Shown here: in pieces, positions 1 through 6,293 of the stretch | How the letters are laid out: each line of letters starts with the position of its first letter | Numbering within the stretch: the first letter of the stretch is position 1 | Source: DSNY01 sp037442465 | Lineage (GTDB): Bacteria > Pseudomonadota > Gammaproteobacteria > Burkholderiales > Burkholderiaceae_F | DNA: 7,013 nt | Direction: 5' to 3' | NCBI GenBank assembly: GCA_037442465.1 | Contig: JBBIQI010000176.1 | Span: forward strand, 1-7,013 | Translations under genes and position numbers: made by a program | The notes under the pieces: model-generated | What the model was told of the DNA's origin: nothing | The model's input: only the letters and a program-made list of their open reading frames with translations | Databases searched by the model: none

Positions 1-1
1 C

Positions 2-241
2 GCGGCCGCGGCGGCGCTGCAGGCGTACATCAGCGGCCTGCACGTGATCGTGCTCGACGGCGACGACGCATACGCGGGCATGACGCGGCTGCGCGCGCAG
101 CCGGGCGCCAACGGCGCGCGCGTCTTGAAGCTCGCCGGCGGTGGCGAAGCCACGCTCGTCGCCGCCGGCGACGCGCTCGACCTGCGTTTCGCGAGCGGCG
201 AATCGATCCCGCTGCGCCGGCACGCGCCGGCCGGCAAGTAA
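2..241 (+). CDS. 3' end of an unidentified gene (5' end outside window)
   Basis: An open frame runs from the window edge to a TAA stop at 239-241, giving 79 visible residues without a stop. Third codon positions are almost all G or C, as in the genes downstream, so this is real coding sequence. The first in-frame start-like codon inside the window is a GTG at 44, but the frame stays open and alanine-rich upstream of it, so the true start most likely lies before the window. The visible part begins alanine-rich and continues with short alternating hydrophobic stretches (VIVLDGDD, ARVLKLAGG, LDLRFASGESIPL) that suggest a small beta-rich C-terminal domain. It ends in a basic tail. I do not recognise the family. 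It stops 18 bp before the next start, on the same strand, so it is probably part of the same operon. Confidence 0.6.
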   Translation, partial: AAAAALQAYISGLHVIVLDGDDAYAGMTRLRAQPGANGARVLKLAGGGEATLVAAGDALDLRFASGESIPLRRHAPAGK

Positions 242-259
242 CACCGGAGGAAGGCGACC

Positions 260-1534
260 ATGGCTCCATGCGCACATGACGAACCCGCGCTCCGCGCCTT
301 TGTCGGCCGGATCGTTCTGGCGACGTTCCTCGTGTTCGCCGCCGTGCTGCAGCAGACACGTGCACAGGCACAGCCCGATGGCTTCGATCCGGTCGACGCC
401 GCGCTGATCTATCACAAGCTCACCGGCGAGCCGCTCGACTTGCGCGCGGCCGCCGCACACAGCGAGCTCGTGCGGCGCGCGTCGAACTTCGACCGGCCCG
501 ACGCGCTCAAGGCCGAAACCGCGCGGCTGCAGGCGCAACTGGATGCGGCCGATCCGCAGCGCGAGTTCAGGATCCGCGTCAACGACTCGATTTCGCAGTA
601 CGACCACGAGCGCGGCGAGTTCTCGATCATGCTGTTCGCGCCGGGCTACTTCGTGCCGGTGCAGGCGTTCCGGCAGAACTACCAGATCGTCTTCGCCAAT
701 GCCGACTCGGCGCGGCCGATCGCGATGCCGAAAGAGCAGGCGCGCGAGTTCGACGCGCAGCTCAATCGCATCGGCCGCGGCGTCGTCAACGAAGTCCGCT
801 TCCGCATCGTCGGCAAGGGCGATCCGGCCGGCGCGGTCACCGGCGCGCGCGTCGTTCGTGCCGAGCTGCTCGCGGTGCGGCTGCTCGACCGCCAGGGGCG
901 CGTGGTTTTCGCGCCGACCGTCGCGCCGCTGGCGGCCGCGGCCGCGGGCGCAAGCGGATCGCCGGCAGGTGCGACGAACGGTGCGCCGCCCTTCGACCTC
1001 GCGGCGGCCGATGTCGCCGGCTTTCGCGTCGGCGTCAAGGCGAAGGATCTCGAATCGACCTTGCAGCGGCTGTTCGGCGCGGTCGCGCGCGCGCCGGCGG
1101 GCAGGAACGCCGATCCGCGCTTCGGCGGCATGCTCACCGTCAACGACATGGGCTGCATCCACGTGCCGGGCCGGCGCGGCAACGTCGGACCAGGCTCGGT
1201 GTGCGTGACCGCGTTGTTCGACGGCGACGAGGTCGTGCGCTCGATCCGCGTCGAGCGCGTGTTCCCCTACGTCGACGGCGAGGTGTTCCGCAGGACGCTG
1301 GTCGGCCGCTACGGCGCGGTCGCCGCGGCGCGCAACCTGGGGTCGAGCTATTCGCTCGGCTGGGGGCCCGAGGTCGACGCGGCGCTGCTGTACGACCGCT
1401 CGGGGCCGCGCCATGCGCTGACTGCGCACTACGTCGATAACCGCGACTACGTCGCCCGCAGCGGCAACGCGGTGCCGCAGATCCGCATCGTCCTGCAACT
1501 CGTCGACGCCGACTGGGCGGCGTCGAAACGCTGA
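260..1534 (+). CDS. Exported protein of unknown function, two-part (possibly DUF4852-like N-terminal region)
   Basis: This encodes 424 residues. The ATG at 260 follows a strong ribosome binding site (GGAGGAAGG, 246-254) and no other nearby ATG is in frame. Residues 18-30 are a hydrophobic core and A35-Q-A37 is a plausible signal peptidase I site, so the protein is probably periplasmic. The n-region is long and contains acidic residues, which is not ideal. The mature protein has two parts. Residues about 40-219 are conserved-looking, with motifs such as NFDRPD (76-81), ISQYDHERGEFSIMLF (111-126) and GKGDPAGAVTG (185-195). From memory this resembles DUF4852, which I could not verify. An Ala/Gly linker (about 222-243) leads to a second domain starting AGFRVGVKAKDLE (253-265) and containing the only two cysteines of the mature protein, C299 and C315, plausibly a disulfide. 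I see no catalytic signature. It lies in an operon with other exported proteins. Confidence 0.85.
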   Translation: MAPCAHDEPALRAFVGRIVLATFLVFAAVLQQTRAQAQPDGFDPVDAALIYHKLTGEPLDLRAAAAHSELVRRASNFDRPDALKAETARLQAQLDAADPQREFRIRVNDSISQYDHERGEFSIMLFAPGYFVPVQAFRQNYQIVFANADSARPIAMPKEQAREFDAQLNRIGRGVVNEVRFRIVGKGDPAGAVTGARVVRAELLAVRLLDRQGRVVFAPTVAPLAAAAAGASGSPAGATNGAPPFDLAAADVAGFRVGVKAKDLESTLQRLFGAVARAPAGRNADPRFGGMLTVNDMGCIHVPGRRGNVGPGSVCVTALFDGDEVVRSIRVERVFPYVDGEVFRRTLVGRYGAVAAARNLGSSYSLGWGPEVDAALLYDRSGPRHALTAHYVDNRDYVARSGNAVPQIRIVLQLVDADWAASKR

Positions 1535-1566
1535 GCGTTGCGAACGATCGCCCGAAAGGACACGCC

Positions 1567-2901
1567 ATGGACAATCGCTTATTCGCCTTCGTCGCGCGGC
1601 TTGCGTCCGCGCTGCTGGCCGGCGGGCTCGCCGCACTGAGCGCCGCGCCCGCGCAGGCCGGCGCCTGCGACGGCATCGCCCGCTGCTTCGACGCCGGCAA
1701 CTTCACCGCCGACGTCGTCCAGGTGGTCACTGCCCGGCAAGACGGCGTGACCGCCTATCACACGGTTCGCATCACGCTGCGGCTGCGCAACGTGTCGAAG
1801 GAGCCGCTGATCCTCGCGCACCGACTCGGCACCAACGTGCTGATCGACAGCAACGGCAACGCCTACAGCTACTTCAACAACCGGCCCAATCGCGTCGTCG
1901 GCATCGGTCTCGTGCAGCCGGGTTCGGCCGACACGCAGTTCCAGCTTGCGCCCGGCGAAGCGCGCAACGCGACCTTCGAGAACGTGATCCAGTATTCGCC
2001 GGCGCGCACGGTGCTTGGCGATGCCTACAACTTCGACCTCGTGATCGAGCAGCTCGCGCTGATCGGCGGGCAGCAGGTTCGCACCGTGCGTTCGCACGCG
2101 ATCAGCTTCGCGGGACTGAGACCGGGCGCAGCGGCGAGCGCAACGGCGCCGGCGCCGAGCACAGCGGCGGCGGTGGTGACGACCCCGACTGCCGCGGCGG
2201 CGCCGGCCTCGGCACAGACTGCGTCGCCGACCGTAGCGCCGACGACGGCGCCACCCGACCCCGCGCCGGCTCCGCAGGCCGCTGCGCCCGTGTCCGATCC
2301 GTGCGCACCGGCGCCGAACCGCTGCGTCAACGCGGGGCCGTTCGCCGCGCAGGTCGGCCAGCTCACGGTCAGCAACTCGGGCGGCGTGACCGCGTACCAG
2401 ACCGTACGTATCACGCTGGCGATCCGCAACGTGTCATCGCAACCGCTGATCCTCGGCTACAAGCTCGGCTCGCACGTGCTGATCGACGACCGCGGCAACC
2501 GTTACGGCTACTTCAATAACCGCCCGCAGCGGGTCAGCGGCATCGGCATCGTGCAGCCGGGCCAGGCCGACGCGCAATTCCGGCTCGCGCCGGGACAGTC
2601 GCGCAACGCGACCTTCGAATCGGTCCATCAGTACAGCGTCCGGCGGACGGTGCTGGGAAACACCTACAGCTTCGATCTCGTCCTGGTGCAGCTCGAGCCG
2701 CTGTCGCCGACGCAGGTGCGCGCGGCGCGCGAGTTCGCGCTGAACTTCACGGGCCTGAAGCAGATGACCTCGAGCGCCTTGCCGCTGCCGCAAGCCGGCG
2801 CGCAGCCGCAGGGTGACGCGTCGCCGCAGGCGAACGACAACCCGGTCGAGGCGGTACAGAAGGCGGTCGACCTGTTCAAGTCGCTGACCAAACCGCGCTA
2901 G
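1567..2901 (+). CDS. Exported protein with two tandem copies of a beta-rich domain
   Basis: This encodes 444 residues. The ATG at 1567 follows GAAAGGA (1554-1560). Residues 1-31 form a clear signal peptide (R4, R11, hydrophobic 12-27, cleavage after A29-Q-A31). The mature protein is domain 1 (about 34-184), a disordered Ala/Pro/Thr linker (about 188-245), domain 2 (about 246-398) and a polar tail ending in a short amphipathic helix (about 427-442). Aligned by eye over 60-184 versus 273-397 without gaps, the two copies share 81 of 125 residues. Each has a strand pattern TVRITL-RNVS-PLIL, then VLID-GN-Y-YFNNRP, then LAPG-RNATFE and R-TVLG-Y-FDLV. The 'D..G..Y' and 'L.PG......F' spacing resembles DUF4352-type Ig-like domains, which is inference. 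Each copy opens with a cysteine pair (C34/C40 and C246/C253), probably disulfides. A likely role is a periplasmic binding or scaffold protein. No enzyme motif is visible. Confidence 0.88.
   Translation: MDNRLFAFVARLASALLAGGLAALSAAPAQAGACDGIARCFDAGNFTADVVQVVTARQDGVTAYHTVRITLRLRNVSKEPLILAHRLGTNVLIDSNGNAYSYFNNRPNRVVGIGLVQPGSADTQFQLAPGEARNATFENVIQYSPARTVLGDAYNFDLVIEQLALIGGQQVRTVRSHAISFAGLRPGAAASATAPAPSTAAAVVTTPTAAAAPASAQTASPTVAPTTAPPDPAPAPQAAAPVSDPCAPAPNRCVNAGPFAAQVGQLTVSNSGGVTAYQTVRITLAIRNVSSQPLILGYKLGSHVLIDDRGNRYGYFNNRPQRVSGIGIVQPGQADAQFRLAPGQSRNATFESVHQYSVRRTVLGNTYSFDLVLVQLEPLSPTQVRAAREFALNFTGLKQMTSSALPLPQAGAQPQGDASPQANDNPVEAVQKAVDLFKSLTKPR
1744..2118 (+). repeat. Domain repeat, copy 1 (within the 444-residue exported protein)
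   Basis: This codes for residues 60-184. It aligns without gaps to copy 2 at 2383-2757, offset by exactly 639 bp (213 codons), with about 65% amino acid identity counted by eye. The copies differ freely at third positions and at many surface-type residues, so the duplication is old rather than a recent DNA-level event. Confidence 0.85.
2383..2757 (+). repeat. Domain repeat, copy 2 (within the 444-residue exported protein)
   Basis: This codes for residues 273-397, the partner of copy 1 at 1744-2118. The shared core includes YFNNRP, GIG-VQPG-AD-QF, LAPG and RNATFE. The cysteine loop ahead of the repeat is one residue longer in this copy (C246 to C253) than in copy 1 (C34 to C40). Confidence 0.85.
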
Positions 2902-2920
2902 ACGCCGGACGGAGGCCACG

Positions 2921-4003
2921 ATGAGTGCCGTATCCAATCAGGTGCGCGACGCCGGCGCGATCCTTCCGGCGGTCGACGCGGTGACCAATGGCCGCGCGCT
3001 CGCGGTCGAGCTGGCGGCGACCGCCGCGGGCGTGGGACTGTTCGGACTGTTCGTCGCCGCGGCGACGGGTGGGTCGTTCGGCCTTGCCGCGCTCGGCTCG
3101 TTGCTGTTCGTGATCTGCGCGGGCACGGGCTTCAATGGCGCCGGCGTCGTGCTGATGGACGAGTCGGCGGGCGCGCCGCGCCGCGCGTTTGTCGATGCGC
3201 TGCTCGCGGGACTGCTCGCGTTCGGCAAAACGATCGTCGTGCTGCTCGCCGCGGGACTCGCGTTCCTGCTGGCGCTGCTCGCGGTGGCGCTGTTGTTGGC
3301 GATCTGCAAGATTCCCGGCATCGGGCCTGTGCTGTTCTTCGTCGTGTTTCCGCTTTCCGCCGTCGTGCTCGGCGTGCTGTTCGTCGCTTTCGCGTTCGTG
3401 CTGGCGCCGATCGCGGGGCCGGCGATCTGGTCCGGCGAGTCGGTCGGTGCCACGCTCGCGCGCGTGGCGATGGTCGTGCGCAAGCGGCTGCTCGGCGTGC
3501 TGGTGCGCGGCTGCGCGCTGTTCGTGCTGCTGCTGGTCGCGGCGATGGTGCTGTGGACGATCGCGTTCTCCGGCACGCTGGCGACGGGTTCGCTGTCGCT
3601 CGCGATCGTCGGCGTGCCGTTCGACCTGTCGGGCCTGTCGAACCTGGCCGGCGACGTGGGCGGCATGGGTTCGCGGCGCTACGGCTATCGCGGCGGCGCG
3701 GGCGGCGGCTATGGCTTGGCGATGCTGGTCGGTGCCGCGCTGATCTTCGCTGCGGTCGGCACGCTGCTCAGCCTCGTGCTGAAGAAAGGCTGGTGCCTGA
3801 TCTACCTGCAGGTCGCGCGCGATCTGGACGTGAGCCGCGTCGAAGCCGAAATGCAGGCGCGGCTCGCGCAGGTGCGCGCTCAGGCGCAGGCCGCGCGCGA
3901 GCGCGTGCAGCAGCAGAACCTGGCGGCGCGAAACGCGGCCGGCAATCCGGCCGCGACCGGTGGGGACACGCCGCCCGCGGGCGGTTCGGGCTCGCTGCGC
4001 TGA
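2921..4003 (+). CDS. Polytopic inner-membrane protein of unknown function with helical C-terminal tail
   Basis: This encodes 360 residues. The ATG at 2921 follows GGAGG (2911-2915), 19 bp after the previous stop. There is no cleavable signal peptide. I count about six hydrophobic segments: 27-48, 53-79, about 104-129, 134-162, 196-216 and 266-287. A charged stretch (172-195, with RKR at 187-189) between segments 4 and 5 could be an amphipathic helix on the cytoplasmic face. The loop 233-265 is rich in Gly and contains SRRYGYRGG-type residues. After the last segment comes KKGW and then a Gln/Ala/Arg/Glu-rich helix (about 299-340) with coiled-coil character, ending in a flexible Gly/Pro tail. 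The layout is loosely like bacterial families of unknown function with embedded helices, such as DUF4013-type proteins, but I cannot assign it. It sits between genes for exported proteins and may anchor or export something for them, which is inference. Confidence 0.85.
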   Translation: MSAVSNQVRDAGAILPAVDAVTNGRALAVELAATAAGVGLFGLFVAAATGGSFGLAALGSLLFVICAGTGFNGAGVVLMDESAGAPRRAFVDALLAGLLAFGKTIVVLLAAGLAFLLALLAVALLLAICKIPGIGPVLFFVVFPLSAVVLGVLFVAFAFVLAPIAGPAIWSGESVGATLARVAMVVRKRLLGVLVRGCALFVLLLVAAMVLWTIAFSGTLATGSLSLAIVGVPFDLSGLSNLAGDVGGMGSRRYGYRGGAGGGYGLAMLVGAALIFAAVGTLLSLVLKKGWCLIYLQVARDLDVSRVEAEMQARLAQVRAQAQAARERVQQQNLAARNAAGNPAATGGDTPPAGGSGSLR

Positions 4004-4033
4004 CGTTGGCCGGACGCGTCGGGAGGACGAACG

Positions 4034-4543
4034 ATGAACGCGCTGCGCTTGGCGGCGAAGTTTGCTGCGGGCATCGCCGCGCCGGCGGCGATCGCCCTGG
4101 CCCCGCACGGCGTTCTGGCGCAGAACGCCGAAGCGGCCGCGCGTACGCTGACGGCGAAGTACGCGGGCAGCCTGGACGCTGATGCGCTGCTGCGCGAACC
4201 GGCCGTGCGCGAACAGTTGAAGACGCTGCTCGGTGCGCAGTTGCCGCAGCTCGAGCGCAACCTTGGCGTCCGTGGGCAGATCGATCTGATCGGCGGCGCG
4301 CTGTCCGTCAGCGGCAACGCGCCGCACAAGGGCGGCCAGGAGGAGGCGGTCGTCTGCGTGTCGCCCTTCGGGCCGAAGGTTCAGGCCGCGATTCACTCGA
4401 ACGGCCGGATCACCGCCTTCGCTGCCGCCTCAAACTACGACGCCTTGTTCCGGTGCATCAAGGACTGGGTCACGCAGGTCAACTCGGGTCATCGCGACCG
4501 GCTGCGAAAACCGAAAAACGTGCAGATCGCGCGAGGGCAGTGA
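4034..4543 (+). CDS. Small exported protein of unknown function
   Basis: This encodes 169 residues. The ATG at 4034 follows GGGAGG (4021-4026). Residues 1-29 look like a signal peptide (R5, K9, hydrophobic and alanine-rich 10-23, V27-L-A29 cleavage), so the mature product of about 140 residues is probably periplasmic. Its first half is helical (LDADALLREPAVREQLKTLL, 47-66). The second half reads as strands: QIDLIGGALSVSG (82-94), EAVVCVSPFG (104-113) and KVQAAIHSNGRITAFA (115-130). It then has a helix holding RCIKDW (140-145) and a basic tail. The mature protein has exactly two cysteines, C108 and C141, plausibly a disulfide. I do not recognise the family. It lies 30 bp after the membrane-protein gene, consistent with co-transcription. 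Confidence 0.82.
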   Translation: MNALRLAAKFAAGIAAPAAIALAPHGVLAQNAEAAARTLTAKYAGSLDADALLREPAVREQLKTLLGAQLPQLERNLGVRGQIDLIGGALSVSGNAPHKGGQEEAVVCVSPFGPKVQAAIHSNGRITAFAAASNYDALFRCIKDWVTQVNSGHRDRLRKPKNVQIARGQ

Positions 4544-4544
4544 T

Positions 4545-4560
4545 CCGCGTGCCGACGCGG
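4545..4560 (+). other. Short perfect hairpin after the stop codon at 4541-4543
   Basis: CCGCGT (4545-4550) and ACGCGG (4555-4560) are exact reverse complements around the loop GCCG, two bases after the TGA stop. The stem is only 6 bp and is followed by TAAGCTC rather than a T-run, so it is not a convincing intrinsic terminator. It could be a weak terminator or RNA-stabilising stem that reduces expression of the last gene, or chance in GC-rich DNA. Confidence 0.3.
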
Positions 4561-4585
4561 TAAGCTCGCAGCGCGATGAAGACCA

Positions 4586-4613
4586 CGGCCGCTTGCGCAG
4601 CGCATGGCGGCCG
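4586..4613 (+). other. Inverted repeat in the leader of the 81-residue gene
   Basis: CGGCCGC (4586-4592) pairs exactly with GCGGCCG (4607-4613), and TGC (4594-4596) can pair with GCA (4602-4604) inside it. The stem ends three bases before the CGGAG ribosome binding site at 4617-4621. If formed in the mRNA it could limit access to that site. A role is speculative, because G/C-only stems of this length are common in this composition. Confidence 0.3.
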
Positions 4614-4616
4614 CAA

Positions 4617-4621
4617 CGGAG
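4617..4621 (+). promoter_or_regulatory. Ribosome binding site deciding the start at 4627
   Basis: CGGAG lies 5 bases before the ATG at 4627. The alternative in-frame ATG at 4576 has no comparable site upstream and would add 17 residues with no sign of conservation, so 4627 is preferred. Confidence 0.5.
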
Positions 4622-4626
4622 TACCG

Positions 4627-4872
4627 ATGAGCGAGGGTCGCGTGCTGACCCCGCGCGAAGCGGAGGCTGTCGTCGAGGACCGCATCGAGGCGTTCGGCCT
4701 CGGCGCGCTGCCGCGCGTCACCGTCACGCCGCTGCCCGACGGGATGTGGCGCGTGCGCTGGGAAAACCTGGAGGCGACCGTCGCGCCGATGACCAGGGAA
4801 GCCTGGCACGCGTGGCTCGAGGAAAACGTCGGTTCGCTCGACCCGGGCGACCTGGAGACGACCGAAAGCTGA
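4627..4872 (+). CDS. Small conserved-looking hypothetical protein, 81 residues
   Basis: The ATG at 4627 is chosen over 4576 because it follows CGGAG at 5-base spacing. The product has no signal peptide or membrane segment and is acidic, so it is probably cytoplasmic. The visible pattern is a helix (residues 9-23, PREAEAVVEDRIEAF), then three short strands (30-35, 40-46 and 48-54, with W41 and W45), then a helix (56-68, with W60 and W63), and a disordered acidic tail. This suggests a small alpha-beta-beta-beta-alpha fold. I do not recognise the family. It is separated from the exported-protein genes by 83 bp containing two inverted repeats, so it may be regulated apart from them. Its stop lies 6 bp from the convergent ttcA stop. 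Confidence 0.72.
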   Translation: MSEGRVLTPREAEAVVEDRIEAFGLGALPRVTVTPLPDGMWRVRWENLEATVAPMTREAWHAWLEENVGSLDPGDLETTES

Positions 4873-4878
4873 GCGCCG

Positions 4879-5811
4879 CTACTGGTCGTCGAGTCCGGCG
4901 AACCGGATCACACCGGCCGCGGGCTCGGCTGCGTCCGCACACGGCTCCTCGTCGAACGCGATGTCGCCGCCGGGATACGGAACGCCGGTCGCCGCGAGCG
5001 CGCGGAAGTCGAACAGCCGCGCGTCCATCAGGTGCGACGGTACGACGCGCGCCAGCGCGTTGAACGTGTTTTCGACGCGGCCGGGGAAACGCCTTTCCCA
5101 TTCGGCCAGCATGCGCTTCATCTCCCGGCGCTTCAGGTTTTCCTGCGAGCCGCACAGATTGCAGGGGATGAGCGGGAAGTCTTTCAGCTTCGCGTAGCGC
5201 GCGAGGTCGTCTTCCTTCACGTACGCGAGCGGGCGAATGACGACGTGCCGGCCGTCGTCGGAAACGAGCTTCGGCGGCATCGCCTTGAGCTTGCCTCCGT
5301 AAAACAGGTTCAGGAAGAACGTGCCGAGGATGTCGTCGCGATGATGACCGAGCGCGATCTTGGTCGCGCCGAGTTCGCTCGCCACCCGGTACAGGATGCC
5401 GCGGCGCAGCCGCGAACACAGCGAGCACATCGTCCGGCCCGGCTCGATCACGCGCGTGACGATCGAATACGTGTCCTGCGTTTCGATGTGAAACGGCACG
5501 CCGCGCCCGGCCAGATACTCGGGAAGCACGTGTGCCGGGAAGCCGGGCTGCTTCTGGTCGAGGTTGACCGCGACGAGATCGAAGTCGACCGGCGCGCGTT
5601 CGCGCAGCGTGAGCAGCAGGTCCAGCAGCGCGTGGCTGTCCTTGCCGCCCGAGACGCACACCATCACGCGGTCGCCGGGCGCGATCATTCCGAAGTCGGC
5701 GATCGCCTGGCCGGTGAGGCGCAGCAGGCGTTTTTGCAGCTTGTTCGCCTCGCGCGCGGCCTTGTGCGCGGCGCGCGCGGAAAGCGCTTGGGCTTGGGCG
5801 ATGTCGTTCAT
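4879..5811 (-). CDS. ttcA: tRNA 2-thiocytidine(32) synthetase TtcA
   Basis: TtcA is the ATP-dependent, iron-sulfur enzyme that thiolates cytidine 32 of certain tRNAs in the cytoplasm. This gene encodes 310 residues, the usual length. The PP-loop ATP pyrophosphatase motif SGGKDS is at 54-59, the CxxC pair is C129/C132 in CSLCSRLRRG, and the second cysteine motif PCNLCGSQ is at 216-223 (C217, C220). In characterised TtcA, the CxxC pair plus one cysteine of the later motif hold a [4Fe-4S] cluster. Other family signatures include VNLDQKQPGFP (82-92), GHHRDD (155-160), FYGGKLK (170-176) and VVPSHLMD. The start at 5811 begins MNDIAQAQ. The frame stays open to 5940, but that extension overlaps folB and lacks TtcA character. 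There is no clear ribosome binding site before 5811, and the start lies 16 bp after the folB stop, so translation may depend on folB. Confidence 0.96.
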   Translation of the reverse strand: MNDIAQAQALSARAAHKAAREANKLQKRLLRLTGQAIADFGMIAPGDRVMVCVSGGKDSHALLDLLLTLRERAPVDFDLVAVNLDQKQPGFPAHVLPEYLAGRGVPFHIETQDTYSIVTRVIEPGRTMCSLCSRLRRGILYRVASELGATKIALGHHRDDILGTFFLNLFYGGKLKAMPPKLVSDDGRHVVIRPLAYVKEDDLARYAKLKDFPLIPCNLCGSQENLKRREMKRMLAEWERRFPGRVENTFNALARVVPSHLMDARLFDFRALAATGVPYPGGDIAFDEEPCADAAEPAAGVIRFAGLDDQ

Positions 5812-5827
5812 CGTTGGCAGCGCCGAT

Positions 5828-6220
5828 TCAGTCCCTGAAACGGAACACCTCGACCCCGACCGCCTCGGCGTCGTCGAACGCGTTCGGTTTCTCCACGAGC
5901 AGCCGCACGGCGACCACGCGCGGCAGGCGGCACAGCGCACGCGCCGCGGCGTCGGTCAGCGTCTCGAGCAGGTTCGTGTGCCCCTGGGTCAGGCTCTGCA
6001 CCAGCGCTTCGCGGACGATGCGATAGTCGAGCACCTCGGCGATGCGGTCCTGCGCCGGGGCGTCCTGTTCGACCCACACGTCTGCGTCGCACAGCAGAGG
6101 TTGCCGCAGACGCGTCTCGTGCGGAAGGATGCCGACCGACGCGTGCACGCGCAGTCGCCGCAGTCCGATTCGCATCGACTTGGTCAGCGCCGCCAGCCGG
6201 GGATCGGGCTGAAGCTGCAT
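5828..6220 (-). CDS. folB: Dihydroneopterin aldolase FolB
   Basis: FolB cleaves 7,8-dihydroneopterin to 6-hydroxymethyl-7,8-dihydropterin and glycolaldehyde in folate synthesis. This gene encodes 130 residues, close to the usual 115-130. Family landmarks are VHASVGILPHE (25-35) with the conserved Glu at E35, LDYRIV (64-69) with the conserved Tyr at Y66, HTNLLETL (81-88) with Glu E86, and VEKPNA (109-114) with the catalytic Lys K111. The spacings match characterised FolB enzymes within a residue. The ATG at 6220 is chosen. The frame is open upstream to 6379, but that part overlaps the SDR gene and is not FolB-like. M16 is an internal alternative without a ribosome binding site. The gene lies between a pteridine-reductase-like SDR and ttcA on the same strand. 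Confidence 0.95.
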   Translation of the reverse strand: MQLQPDPRLAALTKSMRIGLRRLRVHASVGILPHETRLRQPLLCDADVWVEQDAPAQDRIAEVLDYRIVREALVQSLTQGHTNLLETLTDAAARALCRLPRVVAVRLLVEKPNAFDDAEAVGVEVFRFRD

Positions 6221-6293
6221 GTGTGTCCCATGTTGCGGTGTACCGCGCAGACCCGGCGCGGAAGATCGATGAACGAAACGGAAGCCGCCATGG

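Noticed and set aside
2128..2301. Low-complexity Ala/Pro/Thr-coding stretch considered as a possible DNA tandem repeat or VNTR
   Set aside because: There is no regular repeat unit at the DNA level. It is a compositionally biased protein linker between two domains.
2876..4396. 506-codon minus-strand open frame opposite the membrane-protein gene
   Set aside because: Its translation is a low-complexity Arg/Gln/Glu/His-rich string, the usual antisense shadow of GC-rich coding DNA. The plus strand carries a coherent membrane protein and exported protein with ribosome binding sites.
4576..4626. Longer N-terminus for the 81-residue protein starting at 4576
   Set aside because: There is no ribosome binding site before 4576, whereas 4627 has CGGAG at good spacing. 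The extra 17 residues look non-coding and hold an inverted repeat.
4894..4907. TCCGG-CGAA-CCGGA hairpin just past the convergent stop codons, considered as a terminator
   Set aside because: The stem is 5 bp with no following T-run on either strand, and it lies inside ttcA.
4724..5659. 311-codon minus-strand open frame in another frame of ttcA
   Set aside because: It is Arg/Ala/Pro-rich frame-shadow sequence overlapping ttcA and the 81-residue gene.
5032..5838. 268-codon plus-strand open frame opposite ttcA
   Set aside because: It overlaps unmistakable TtcA motifs on the other strand, and its product is an Arg/Val/His-rich shadow without domain character.
6235..6246. GCGGT-GT-ACCGC inverted repeat in the 73-bp gap between the SDR gene and folB
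   Set aside because: The arms are only 5 bp, with no promoter elements beside them. This is expected by chance in such GC-rich DNA.
6184..6292. Possible 35-codon leader ORF on the minus strand between the SDR gene and folB (starts MAASVSF)
   Set aside because: It overlaps the SDR stop region and the folB start, has no clear ribosome binding site and no conserved character. It is the tail of a longer shadow frame.
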